19,808 nucleotides of DNA, taken from NCBI GenBank assembly GCA_025928415.1, contig JAICJK010000004.1:1-19808 (forward strand). The letters run 5' to 3'. The notes below the pieces were generated by a model, which searched no databases, was not told the origin of the DNA, and saw only the letters and a program-made list of their open reading frames with translations. This DNA comes from Solirubrobacteraceae bacterium (GTDB taxonomy: Bacteria > Actinomycetota > Thermoleophilia > Solirubrobacterales > Solirubrobacteraceae). Positions 1-9,476 of the stretch are shown here, piece by piece (position 1 is the stretch's first letter; the number at the start of each line of letters is the position of its first letter). A program made the translations under genes and the position numbers.

Positions 1-1099
1 CGGCCAGCGCGGCCCGCCGCGCCGCCGCCCACGCCGGCTTGCGCGCCCCGTTCTCGCGCAGCAGGCCGAAGAAGCCCTCGCGGTCGGCGGGGCGCGCGTC
101 GTGGAGGCTGTGCCACTGGTAGATGTAGGCCGCCGCCACCTTGCCGCGGTAGTGGGCCTGCAACATGCGGAAGAGCTCCGTGACGTACTGCGCCTGCCGG
201 GCCTCCGAGACGCAGTCCGGCCGCAGGCGGCAGGTGCTCCAGCCGATCTCGGTGATCCAGATCGGCAGCGCCCGGCCGCCGCGCTCCTGGGCCTCGACCC
301 GGATCTGGTCCACGCGGCGGAAGTCGTTGCGCTCCTGCGAGGTGACGCTCAGCGGCGAGCCGAGCGTGTACGGGTGCACGGCGATCCCGTCGACCACCTG
401 GCCGAGGTCGGGGACCGCCGCGAACATGTCGGCGATCCAGTCGCGGATCGAGCCGTCGCGCGCCGCGTAGCCCGTGTCGCCGTAGACCAGGAACCGCGCC
501 CGGGGGTTGGCGCGATGTCCGGCGACCGCGGCGGCGCGCACCAGCCGGGCGTAGTGCGCGGCGTCCACGCCGCCGACGGCGAAGACCCGGTAGGAGGGCT
601 CGTTCCAGAGCTCGAAGGCGCGCGGCGCCAGGTCGCCCGGCAGCTCGGGGTGGGCGCGCCAGAAGCTGCCGCCGGGCCCGTAGCGCGCCGCCACGCGCGC
701 CACGAAGCGCGCCCACGGCGCGGCATGGGGCGGCAGGCGCCGCGGCGTGCGGGCCTGCCACGACGGCGTGGCGAACAGCAGCGGCAGGATGCGCATGCCG
801 TCGCGGGCGGAGGTGAGGAACTTCGCGTCGTACTCGGCGAAGCGCCAGGCGCCGCGGCGCGGCTCGACGTGGTCCCAGCGCAACTGCTCGCGCAGGTCGC
901 GGATGCCGAGCGGCCGGATCGCCCGCTGGTCGCGCCCGACGTCGGAGTGGAACGTGTTGGCGTCCAGCCCGACCACCACGCGCGGCGGGCCCGCGGCCGC
1001 GGCGTGGTCCCCGCCGCCGGCGCACCCCGAAACCGCCGCGCCCAGCCCCGCAGACACGAGCAGGGCGGCCAGCGCGCCTCGGAGGCCGTTGTGATCCAC
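1..1099 (-). CDS. Secreted glycoside hydrolase lipoprotein, clan GH-A-like (3' end beyond window)
   Basis: Probable extracytoplasmic glycosidase tethered to the membrane. From a GTG at 1099 the first 26 residues form a signal peptide ending in a clean lipobox (V23-S24-G25-C26), followed by a short Gly/Ala linker. The body reads like a (beta/alpha)8 retaining glycosidase: a WDHVEP segment early on, ELWNEP with the candidate acid/base Glu167, a GIAVHPY segment, and PIWITEIGWS with the candidate nucleophile Glu284. The spacing of the two Glu residues and the NEP and TEIG contexts are typical of clan GH-A (GH5/GH39-like). The exact family and substrate cannot be read from sequence. 366 codons are visible; the last ones (LRENGARKPAW...) look like the usual C-terminal end of such enzymes, so little is missing. 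A different reading frame on the same strand is also open through much of this region, but it is Arg/Pro/Ser-rich with no motifs. The gene is divergent from a glycosyltransferase-like membrane protein, which suggests a surface polysaccharide role. Confidence 0.82.
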   Translation of the reverse strand, partial: MDHNGLRGALAALLVSAGLGAAVSGCAGGGDHAAAAGPPRVVVGLDANTFHSDVGRDQRAIRPLGIRDLREQLRWDHVEPRRGAWRFAEYDAKFLTSARDGMRILPLLFATPSWQARTPRRLPPHAAPWARFVARVAARYGPGGSFWRAHPELPGDLAPRAFELWNEPSYRVFAVGGVDAAHYARLVRAAAVAGHRANPRARFLVYGDTGYAARDGSIRDWIADMFAAVPDLGQVVDGIAVHPYTLGSPLSVTSQERNDFRRVDQIRVEAQERGGRALPIWITEIGWSTCRLRPDCVSEARQAQYVTELFRMLQAHYRGKVAAAYIYQWHSLHDARPADREGFFGLLRENGARKPAWAAARRAALA

Positions 1100-1105
1100 C
1101 CCGCG

Positions 1106-1111
1106 ATGGTA
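1106..1111 (-). promoter_or_regulatory. Candidate -10 element for the glycosidase gene
   Basis: TACCAT on the minus strand fits the actinobacterial TAnnnT -10 pattern. It lies 6 nt before the GTG start at 1099, so transcription would begin at or beside the start codon (leaderless). No convincing -35 hexamer is visible. Support is positional only. Confidence 0.35.
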
Positions 1112-1181
1112 GGGGCGGGACGCTGCCGGCTCGCCGGTCGCGTGCGACGACCGCCCGGAGCCGCGCGACGACGCCAGTCAC

Positions 1182-1187
1182 TAGGTT
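1182..1187 (+). promoter_or_regulatory. Candidate -10 element for the membrane glycosyltransferase-like gene
   Basis: TAGGTT fits TAnnnT and ends 8 nt before the ATG at 1196, again the arrangement expected for a leaderless transcript. No Shine-Dalgarno sequence precedes the ATG, which agrees with this reading. No clear -35 is seen. Confidence 0.4.
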
Positions 1188-1195
1188 CACGCGCC

Positions 1196-2914
1196 ATGCG
1201 GGTGTTCATGCGCCGGACGTCGAGGAGCGAGCGCGCGCCGGCTCTCGCGGCGCTGGCGCTCGTGTTCGCGGGTTGCGCGCTGCTCGCCGTCGAAGCTCGG
1301 CATCTCACCTTCAACGGCGATGACTGGGTGTTCGTCCTCGATCGGCGCGGCACCGGCCCCGGTGTGCTCCTGCGTCCGTACAACGAGCACCTCATGGCGC
1401 TTCCGATCCTGGGCTTCAAGGTCCTGCTCCAGGTGTTCGGTGGCCGCAGCTACGCCCCGTTCATCGCGCTCCTCCTGATCGTCCATGCGGTCGCCTGCCT
1501 CTTGCTGTACGCGGTGGCGCGTCGCTGCGTGGGGCCGTGGCTCGCCTTGATCCCCACCGCCATCCTGGTCGTCCTCGGCCCCGCATGGCAGGACCTGCTC
1601 TGGGCGTGCAACGTCGCGTTCGTCGGTGCGGTGGCCGCCGGGCTCGGCACGATCCTGGTCCTCGACCGCCGGGATCGGCTGGGCGACTGGGCGGCGGCGG
1701 CCCTCCTGTGCGTCTCGCTGCTGTGCACCAGCGTCGGCGTGGCGATGGTGTTGCTCGCCGCGGTGCTGCTCGTGCTGGAACGACCCCGCAACTGGCGGCG
1801 GCTGTGGATCGTGCTGGTCCCCGCGGCGTTGTACGCGGCCTGGTACGCGGGCTACGGGGAGAGCGGTGTCACCGGCCGGCTGCTGCACCGCAACCTGCAG
1901 AACCTCCCCTCCTACGTGCCCGACGCGCTGGCCGCCGCGCTCGGTTCGGTCACCGGACTCGCACAGGTCCACGGCTCGACGTTCCTGGTGTCCGTCGTCC
2001 CCGGTCGCGTGCTCGCCGTGGCCATCGTGCTCGGCTTGATCGTCCATCGCCTGCGGGGTGGCGTGCTCCGCGTGCCCCCTCTGGCCTGGGCCGCCGGAGC
2101 TGCCGCCCTGACGCTCTGGGTGGGAGCCTGCATGTCCGAGATCCTCGGAGGACGCGAGCCGAACCAGAACCGCTATCAGTACGCCGCGGTGGCCCTCGTG
2201 CTGCTCGTCGTCCTCGCCCTCGCCGCCCGGTCGAGGGTGCCCCGACGGGGAGGCGCCGTCCTGGCCGCGGTCGCGGTCCTGATCTGCGCGTCGAACATCG
2301 CCCTGTTGCATCGCGGGGCGGCGGCGTGGCGCCAGAAGGGGGAGTACACCACTGCGATCACCGGAGCCCTGACGGTGGCACGTGACCACGTCTCGCCGAC
2401 GTTCCAGCCGGAGGACTTCGGGACGGGGCTGAAGATCGGGAACTTCAACCTGCTGCTCATCACCGCCGGGCCCTACCTCTCCGCGGCCGATGACTTCGGC
2501 TCCATCGCGGACAGCCCTCGCGACATCCTGCGCCGCCCGGAGCGGGTGCGACAGGCGGTGGACCTCGTCCTCGGCCGCGCAGAGCACCTGCGACTCGGCC
2601 CTGCAGCCGGGATTCCGTCGGAGGGAGCGCGGTGCCGGACGGCAGCGAGCGGAGCCGGTCTGGGCGAGATTGCTGCCGGCCCGGCCACCATCGTGCTGCA
2701 GGTCGCGCCGGGACACGATGCCCAGCTGCAGGTGCGCCGCTTCGCCTCCGGCTTCCGCTTCCTCCGGTTCGGAGGCGGTGGGCTCGCCGGGCCCCGCCTG
2801 GATCGCGGAACGCCGCTGGCCCTGCGGTTGCCGCGAGATCGCGCGCGACTGCCTTGGCGGATGCGGGTCAGCGGGGGCAGGGCGGTGCGGCTGTGCGTGG
2901 TCGACGCGTCCTGA
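1196..2914 (+). CDS. Polytopic membrane protein, GT-C glycosyltransferase-like
   Basis: Predicted 572-residue integral membrane protein. After a basic N-terminus (MRVFMRRTSRSER) comes a first transmembrane helix at about residues 15-35, then an extracytoplasmic loop with D42-D43-W44 and RPYNEH (N63-E64-H65). Roughly ten further hydrophobic helices run to about residue 370, and the C-terminal ~150-200 residues are soluble. An acidic pair in the first outer loop of a multi-helix protein is the hallmark of GT-C glycosyltransferases that use lipid-linked sugars. I infer that fold class but cannot name a family or substrate. The frame stays open far upstream (to about 101), but that part is antisense to the glycosidase and has no signal or membrane features, so the ATG at 1196 is the better start; ATG at 1208 is an alternative. 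Third positions look slightly less GC-biased (GAT, CGT, TTG, GGT codons) than in the neighbours, which hints at an accessory gene. Confidence 0.7.
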   Translation: MRVFMRRTSRSERAPALAALALVFAGCALLAVEARHLTFNGDDWVFVLDRRGTGPGVLLRPYNEHLMALPILGFKVLLQVFGGRSYAPFIALLLIVHAVACLLLYAVARRCVGPWLALIPTAILVVLGPAWQDLLWACNVAFVGAVAAGLGTILVLDRRDRLGDWAAAALLCVSLLCTSVGVAMVLLAAVLLVLERPRNWRRLWIVLVPAALYAAWYAGYGESGVTGRLLHRNLQNLPSYVPDALAAALGSVTGLAQVHGSTFLVSVVPGRVLAVAIVLGLIVHRLRGGVLRVPPLAWAAGAAALTLWVGACMSEILGGREPNQNRYQYAAVALVLLVVLALAARSRVPRRGGAVLAAVAVLICASNIALLHRGAAAWRQKGEYTTAITGALTVARDHVSPTFQPEDFGTGLKIGNFNLLLITAGPYLSAADDFGSIADSPRDILRRPERVRQAVDLVLGRAEHLRLGPAAGIPSEGARCRTAASGAGLGEIAAGPATIVLQVAPGHDAQLQVRRFASGFRFLRFGGGGLAGPRLDRGTPLALRLPRDRARLPWRMRVSGGRAVRLCVVDAS

Positions 2915-3023
2915 GTCGAGGCGGTCGGCGACGCCGCGCGGCCTCGGGTCGGCTGCTGTCACAGGTGGGCCCGCTGCCCTGTCAGGTCCTCGCGAGCCTC
3001 CACACCGACCCGGGACGAACCAG

Positions 3024-4619
3024 ATGTTGGCACCTCAGAAGACGACCATCGACTCGAGCTCGAGACGCTCCCCCGCGATGGCTGCGGACACCCGCGGGCC
3101 TGCCCGACGCGCTCCCGGCGCGCTCGACCGCAAGACGATGGTCGTCGCCTCGGTCGTGCTGCTCGGCGCGATCATGTCGACCCTCGACACGACCGTCATC
3201 AACGTCGCGATCGCCCGCCTCGCGATCGACTTCGACGCCTCGCTGACGACGATCCAGTGGGTCGTCACCGGGTACACCCTGGCGCTCGCCGCGGTGATCC
3301 CGGTCACCGGGTGGGCCGCGGACCGCTTCGGCACCAAGCGCATCTACCTCTCGTCGCTGGTCCTGTTCCTGCTCGGCTCGATGCTCTGCGCGCTGGCCTG
3401 GAGCGCCGGCTCGCTGATCGCCTTCCGCGTCCTCCAGGGAGTCGGCGGCGGGATGATCATGCCGGCGGTGATGACGATCCTGACCAAGGAGGCCGGGCCA
3501 CACCGGATGGGCCGGGTGATGGGCATCCTCGGCGTGCCGATGCTGCTGGCGCCGATCCTCGGCCCGATCCTCGGCGGCTGGCTCGTCGACGACGTCTCGT
3601 GGCGCTGGATCTTCCTCATCAACGTGCCGATCGGGATCGCCGCCATCGTCCTCGCCCAGATCGTGCTCGAGCGCGACCGGCCGCAGCCCGCCCACAAGCT
3701 CGACTGGCTGGGGATGGTGCTGCTCTCGCCGGGCCTGACGCTGCTGATCTTCGGCCTCGCCGAGTCCGACGGCGCCGGCGGCTTCGCCGCGAGCAGGTCG
3801 TGGCTCCCGATCGCCGCCGGCGCGGCGCTGGTCACCGGCTTCCTCCGGCACAGCCGGCGGGCGGACGAGCCGCTGATCGACATCCGCACGTTCACCCGCA
3901 CCCGCGCCGGCGCCGCGGCCGGGACCTTCATGCTGTTCGCGATCGCCTTCTTCGGCTCGCTGCTGCTGATCCCGCTCTACTACCAGACCGTGCGCGGCGC
4001 CTCGGCGCTGGAGGCGGGCCTGCTGCTGGCGCCGCAGGGGCTCGGGGCGATGCTCACGATGCCGCTCGCCGGCAAGCTCACGGACCGCTACGGGCCGAAC
4101 CGCTGGGCGGCCTGCGGGATCCCGCTGCTGGCCATCGGGCTCGCCCCGTTCGCCTTCGTCACCAGCCACACCCCCTACCTCCTGCTCTGCAGCTTCGGCT
4201 TCGTGCTCGGGCTGGGGATGGGGCTCTCGATGATGCCGACGATGACCGCGGCGATGCAGGCGGTGCCGGCGGCCGCGATCGCCCGCACCAGCACCGCGAT
4301 GAACATCGTGCGCCAGTCCGGCGCCTCGATCGGCACCGCGATCCTCTCGGTCCTGCTCACCTCGGCGATCAGCGAGAAGCTGACGGCCGGCAGCCCCCAC
4401 TCCGGCGGCGGCGGCTTCGAAGCGCTGCACAAGCTGTCCCCGGCCGCGCAGGCGAAGGTCGCCGGGCCGCTCGCCGGCGCCTTCGCGCAGACCTTCGTCT
4501 GGGGGTTGGCGCTGCTGGCGCTGGCCTTCATCCCGGCGCTGGCGATGGCGCTGGGCGGGTGGAAGGCCCCGGCCGGCGACCGGTCGGTGGGGAAGGAGCC
4601 GGCCGTCGCGCTCGAGTAG
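3024..4619 (+). CDS. MFS drug:H+ antiporter, DHA2 (EmrB/QacA-like) family
   Basis: Probable proton-driven exporter of drugs or other small molecules, 531 residues with about 14 hydrophobic helices, the usual size for the DHA2 branch. Family signatures are clear: LDTTVINVA in TM1 (Asp55), motif A GWAADRFGTKR (residues 96-106) in the TM2-TM3 loop, and the antiporter motif C APILGPILGG (176-185) followed by WRWIFLINVPIG. The start is uncertain. ATG 3024 gives a 40-residue polar leader before TM1, and ATG 3078 shortens that leader by 18 residues; neither has a good ribosome binding site. No TetR or MarR regulator adjoins it, so the substrate cannot be guessed from context. It ends 5 bp before the stop codon of the convergent glutamine synthetase gene. 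Confidence 0.9.
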   Translation: MLAPQKTTIDSSSRRSPAMAADTRGPARRAPGALDRKTMVVASVVLLGAIMSTLDTTVINVAIARLAIDFDASLTTIQWVVTGYTLALAAVIPVTGWAADRFGTKRIYLSSLVLFLLGSMLCALAWSAGSLIAFRVLQGVGGGMIMPAVMTILTKEAGPHRMGRVMGILGVPMLLAPILGPILGGWLVDDVSWRWIFLINVPIGIAAIVLAQIVLERDRPQPAHKLDWLGMVLLSPGLTLLIFGLAESDGAGGFAASRSWLPIAAGAALVTGFLRHSRRADEPLIDIRTFTRTRAGAAAGTFMLFAIAFFGSLLLIPLYYQTVRGASALEAGLLLAPQGLGAMLTMPLAGKLTDRYGPNRWAACGIPLLAIGLAPFAFVTSHTPYLLLCSFGFVLGLGMGLSMMPTMTAAMQAVPAAAIARTSTAMNIVRQSGASIGTAILSVLLTSAISEKLTAGSPHSGGGGFEALHKLSPAAQAKVAGPLAGAFAQTFVWGLALLALAFIPALAMALGGWKAPAGDRSVGKEPAVALE

Positions 4620-4624
4620 GGCGC

Positions 4625-6769
<2,145 letters not shown>

Positions 6770-7056
6770 GGGCCGGGTCGGTCTCCTGGATCGGGGCGTG
6801 CGCGCACGAGGGCACGCGAGTGCTGGTCGTCACGGTAGGCGCAAGCCAGGCGGCACGCTTTGTCCGCGCGTCCAAACCGCGCCCCGCGGCCTTCGCCCTC
6901 GGGGTGACCGGCGGCGCGCGGGGGGTCCGCCCCGTCGCGGCGCGCGGCGGTTCGACCGCGTGGCGGGTGGCCCTCCCGGATCTTTCGACACCGGGCCAAA
7001 GAGCGCGGCGGCGCCCGGGCGCAGACTCCGCGGCGCCACTCGATCCAGGAGGACGC
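6770..7056. promoter_or_regulatory. Divergent control region between glnN and amt
   Basis: 287 bp without a gene. A 12-bp perfect palindrome CGTGCGCGCACG lies at 6797-6808, about 28 bp before the glnN start. Next to it is a small inverted repeat, GCAC (6812-6815) and GTGC (6820-6823). TACCGT on the minus strand (6837-6832) fits TAnnnT and is the only -10-like hexamer facing glnN, which would put the palindromes in the glnN leader. The plus strand has no TAnnnT hexamer at all, so the amt promoter is not identifiable. A second palindrome GCGCCCGGGCGC lies at 7011-7022. I find no convincing GlnR box or sigma-54 site. Confidence 0.4.
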
Positions 7057-8520
7057 ATGCGCCGTTCGCTGCTGGCCACCGGGCTCCTCGCGAGCCTGAC
7101 GGTCGCTCTCATCCTGCCGGGCTCAGCCCTGGCGGACACGTTCGATGCGAAGGACCTGCCGCAGTCCGTGGGCATCAACTCGATCTGGGTCATGGTCGCC
7201 GCGCTGCTGGTGATGCTGATGCAGGTCGGCTTCATGTTCCTGGAGATCGGGTTCTCCCGGGGCAAGAACGCGGGGACGGTCGTCGCGAAGATCCTCACGA
7301 ACTTCTCGATCGCCTCGATCATGTACTGGGCGGTCGGCTTCGCGCTCGCGTTCGGGGGCGCGACCGGGAAGCTCGTCGGCACCCACGGCTTCTTCCTGCG
7401 GGACTTCGGCGACCCGGCCAAGGCGTTCCCGGTGATGGGCCTCTCGGACGCCACGATCGAGGCCAAGTTCTTCTTCCAGTTCGTCTTCTGCGCGGTGTCG
7501 CTGGCGATCGTCTGGGGGACGACGCTCGAGCGCATCAAGTTCGGCGTCTACGTCATCTACGCGGTCGTGTTCAGCGCGCTGATCTACCCGATCGCCTCGG
7601 GCTGGGTCTTCGGCGGCGGCTGGCTGCAGGCCAACATCGGGATGCAGGACTTCGCGGGCTCCACGGCGGTGCACCTGATCGGGGCGACCGGCGCGCTGGC
7701 CGCCGTGCTGCACCTCGGGCCGCGGCGGGGCAAGTACGCCGCCGACGGGACGCCGCGGGCGATCCCGGGCCACAACATGCCGCTGTTCGGCCTCGCGGTG
7801 CTGATCCTGTGGTTCGGCTGGTTCGGCTTCAACCCGGGCTCGACGCTCAACGCGCTGGACGGCCGCTTCACCGAGGTCGTGGTCGTCACGAACCTCGCGG
7901 CGGCCGCCGGCGTGCTGGGCGCGATCCTCACCGCCCACTGGAAGACGAAGTGCATCGACATCGGCATGGCGGGCAACGGCGCCATCGGCGCGCTGGTCGC
8001 CGTCACCGCGCCCTCGGGGTACGTCGCCCCGTGGGCCGGGGTGGTCATCGGGTTCGTCGCCGGCGTGATCGTCCCGCTGGGCGTCTACGCGATCGACCGC
8101 CGGATCGACGATCCGGTCGGCGCCCTGACCGCGCACGGGCTGTGCGGCATCTGGGGGACGCTGAGCTGCGGCCTCTTCACGCTGCCGTCGCTGGCCGCCT
8201 TCAACGCGGTGGGCAAGCCGGGCCTGCTCTACAGCGGCTCCTTCCAGCAGCTCGGGGCGCAGGCGCTCGGCGTGGTGACCGTCTTCGCGTTCGTGTTCGC
8301 GGTGTCGTGGACGACCTTCTGGGCGATCAAGCGGACCTACGGCATGCGCGTCAGCGAGGACGAGGAGGACGCCGGCCTCGACATCTCCGAGCACGGCATG
8401 TACGGCTACCCCGAGCAGTTCATCCCGGCGCCCGAGCTCGTGGGCTACGGCGCGACCCCGTCGATCCCGACCGCGGTGGGAGCCGCGGTCGGCGCGGCCC
8501 CCAGGGAGGTGACGGCATGA
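7057..8520 (+). CDS. amt: Ammonium channel/transporter, Amt/AmtB family
   Basis: Conducts ammonium into the cell. The 487-residue precursor starts at ATG 7057, with AGGAGG at 7047-7052 four bases upstream. A cleavable signal peptide (MRRSLLATGLL... to ALA at 24-26) precedes the usual 11 helices. Pore features are present: the twin histidines are His206 (in DFAGSTAVHLIG) and His360 (in AHGLCGIWG), and the pore segment WFGWFGFNPGS lies around residues 253-262. The cytoplasmic tail after about residue 430 is acidic (SEDEEDAGLD) and then rich in Pro and Ala. Its stop overlaps the start of the first PII gene by 4 bp (ATGA), so the two are translationally coupled, as in classical amtB-glnK pairs where PII plugs the channel. 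Confidence 0.97.
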   Translation: MRRSLLATGLLASLTVALILPGSALADTFDAKDLPQSVGINSIWVMVAALLVMLMQVGFMFLEIGFSRGKNAGTVVAKILTNFSIASIMYWAVGFALAFGGATGKLVGTHGFFLRDFGDPAKAFPVMGLSDATIEAKFFFQFVFCAVSLAIVWGTTLERIKFGVYVIYAVVFSALIYPIASGWVFGGGWLQANIGMQDFAGSTAVHLIGATGALAAVLHLGPRRGKYAADGTPRAIPGHNMPLFGLAVLILWFGWFGFNPGSTLNALDGRFTEVVVVTNLAAAAGVLGAILTAHWKTKCIDIGMAGNGAIGALVAVTAPSGYVAPWAGVVIGFVAGVIVPLGVYAIDRRIDDPVGALTAHGLCGIWGTLSCGLFTLPSLAAFNAVGKPGLLYSGSFQQLGAQALGVVTVFAFVFAVSWTTFWAIKRTYGMRVSEDEEDAGLDISEHGMYGYPEQFIPAPELVGYGATPSIPTAVGAAVGAAPREVTA

Positions 8521-8885
8521 AGAAGATCGAGGCGTACATCCGCCACGAGGCCTTCGAGCCGATCCGGACGGAGCTGCTGGAGCTCGGCTTCCCGTCGCTG
8601 TCGATCGGCGAGGTGAAGGGCTCGGGCCGCCAGAAGGGCGTGACCGAGCGCTACCGCGGCGCGGAGCTCACGAACTACCTGCGCCCCAAGGTCAAGCTCG
8701 AGTGCGTGGTCGCCGACCGCGACGCGCGGACGATCGTGGACACGATCCTCAAGCACGGCCGGACGGGCGCGGTCGGTGACGGCAAGGTGTTCGTGGTCCC
8801 CGTCGACGAGGCCTACCGCGTGCGGACGGGCGAGTCGGGCGAGGAGATCCTCCAGGCCCACCCGGGCGCCGCGGCGGCGGCGTAG
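8517..8885 (+). CDS. glnK: PII signal-transduction protein, copy 1 (channel-coupled)
   Basis: 122-residue nitrogen-status sensor that should bind ATP/ADP and 2-oxoglutarate and regulate the channel encoded just upstream. Numbering matches classical PII without gaps: T-loop 37-55, Gln39 and Lys40 in GRQKG, B-loop with TGAVGDGK ending at Lys90, and C-loop Arg101 and Arg103 in YRVRTGE. Two T-loop positions differ from the usual form: residue 36 is Ser rather than Phe, and residue 51 is Leu rather than Tyr (YRGAEL instead of YRGAEY). Tyr51 is the uridylylation or adenylylation site in many bacteria, so this protein cannot be modified there; Tyr46 and Tyr54 remain. Residue 49 is Ala, so the cyanobacterial phospho-Ser site is also absent. 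The start overlaps the amt stop by 4 bp. Confidence 0.96.
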   Translation: MKKIEAYIRHEAFEPIRTELLELGFPSLSIGEVKGSGRQKGVTERYRGAELTNYLRPKVKLECVVADRDARTIVDTILKHGRTGAVGDGKVFVVPVDEAYRVRTGESGEEILQAHPGAAAAA

Positions 8886-9005
8886 CGCGGGCGGCACGGA
8901 CGCGGGGCCGCCTCCCTCGCCCGTCCGCGGCAGCGCGCCGCGGGGCGGTGGACTACGGTGCGCGGACCGGCGGGCGCGCGCGCCGCCGCGAGAGTCCCAC
9001 ATGGT

Positions 9006-9012
9006 GAAGGAG
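9006..9012 (+). promoter_or_regulatory. Ribosome binding site fixing the start of the second PII gene
   Basis: GAAGGAG lies 6 nt before the GTG at 9019. This selects GTG 9019 over the in-frame ATG at 9001, which has only a weak GAGAG upstream and would add six residues not found in PII proteins. TACGGT at 8954-8959 is a possible separate -10 element, but no -35 is visible. Confidence 0.6.
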
Positions 9013-9018
9013 CCAGAC

Positions 9019-9390
9019 GTGAAGAAGATCGAGGCCTACATCCGCCACGAGGCCTTCGAGCCGATCCGGACCGAGCTGCTGCAGCTCGGCTTCCCGTCGC
9101 TGTCGATCAGCGAGGTCAAGGGCTCGGGTCGCCAGAAGGGGATCACGGAGCGCTACCGCGGGGCGGAGCTGACCAACTACCTGCGCCCCAAGATCAAGCT
9201 CGAGTGCGTCGTCTCCGACGGGGACGTGCAGCGCATCGTCGACACGATCCTCAAGCACGGCCGCACGGGCGCGGTCGGCGACGGCAAGGTCTTCGTGGTC
9301 CCCGTCGAGGAGGCCTACCGCGTGCGCACGGGCGAGGCGGGGGAGGAGATCCTGCAGTCGCACCCGGACGCGGCGCTGAAGGCGGGCTGA
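9019..9390 (+). CDS. glnB: PII signal-transduction protein, copy 2
   Basis: 123-residue paralogue of the preceding gene. By eye about twelve positions differ over the first 116 residues (for example E22Q, G31S, V42I, V59I, R68G, A70V, R71Q, T72R, D97E), so the two are about 90% identical. Changes cluster around residues 66-72 and in the C-terminal tail, while T-loop, B-loop (to Lys90) and C-loop ligands are retained. It shares Ser36 and Leu51. GTG at 9019 makes the N-terminus (VKKIEAYIRHE) collinear with copy 1. The 133-bp gap and its own ribosome binding site allow separate expression. Frequent silent differences suggest an old duplication kept by selection, or recurrent gene conversion. Its final codons are part of the downstream 53-bp repeat. 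The symbol is by family only; glnB and glnK cannot be told apart from sequence. Confidence 0.93.
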   Translation: MKKIEAYIRHEAFEPIRTELLQLGFPSLSISEVKGSGRQKGITERYRGAELTNYLRPKIKLECVVSDGDVQRIVDTILKHGRTGAVGDGKVFVVPVEEAYRVRTGEAGEEILQSHPDAALKAG

Positions 9391-9423
9391 GCGGGAGCGC
9401 TGGAACGTCCAGGCGGGCTCAGC
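9386..9423. terminator. Nested hairpin in repeat unit 1, candidate bidirectional terminator
   Basis: Outer arms GCTGAGC (9386-9392) and GCTCAGC (9417-9423) enclose an inner perfect inverted repeat CTGGA-acg-TCCAG. It begins inside the stop region of the second PII gene and faces a convergent lipoprotein gene. There is no T-tract, as is common for GC-rich actinobacterial terminators, so the terminator role is inferred from position and symmetry. Confidence 0.5.
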
Positions 9424-9438
9424 GGGCGCTGAAGGCGG

Positions 9439-9476
9439 GCTGAGCGGGAGCGCCGGAGCTTCCAGGCGGGCTCAGC
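9439..9476. terminator. Nested hairpin in repeat unit 2
   Basis: Same outer arms, GCTGAGC at 9439-9445 and GCTCAGC at 9470-9476, with a less perfect inner stem (CCGGA...TCCAG). The outer stem is unchanged while the inner one varies between copies. The third unit keeps only the left arm (9492-9498). Confidence 0.45.

Noticed and set aside
101..1195. N-terminal extension of the membrane protein back to an ATG at 101
   Set aside because: That stretch is antisense to the glycosidase and shows no hydrophobic or domain pattern; the protein-like sequence begins at ATG 1196.
349..1419. Minus-strand open frame overlapping the glycosidase
   Set aside because: It lacks the NEP and TEIG motifs found in the adjacent frame, is Arg/Ser/Pro-rich, and extends antisense into the start of the gene at 1196.
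2956..2984. CTGTCA direct repeat before the exporter gene
   Set aside because: Two six-base matches 23 bp apart with little flanking similarity; no promoter hexamer nearby. Not distinguishable from chance.
6827..6850. Possible GlnR box (GTCAC then CGCAAGC)
   Set aside because: Only one half-site resembles the gTnAC-n6-GaAAC consensus; the second half is too degenerate.
6850..6870. Possible sigma-54 promoter (GGCACGCTTTGTCC)
   Set aside because: The GC of the -12 element is missing at the required spacing, and actinobacteria generally lack sigma-54.
7011..7022. GCGCCCGGGCGC palindrome before amt as an operator
   Set aside because: Pure G+C palindromes of this size are expected by chance in such GC-rich spacer DNA, and no second site supports it; mentioned only within the spacer description.
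9001..9018. ATG 9001 as start of the second PII gene
   Set aside because: It adds six residues absent from PII proteins; GAAGGAG at 9006-9012 points to GTG 9019, collinear with copy 1.
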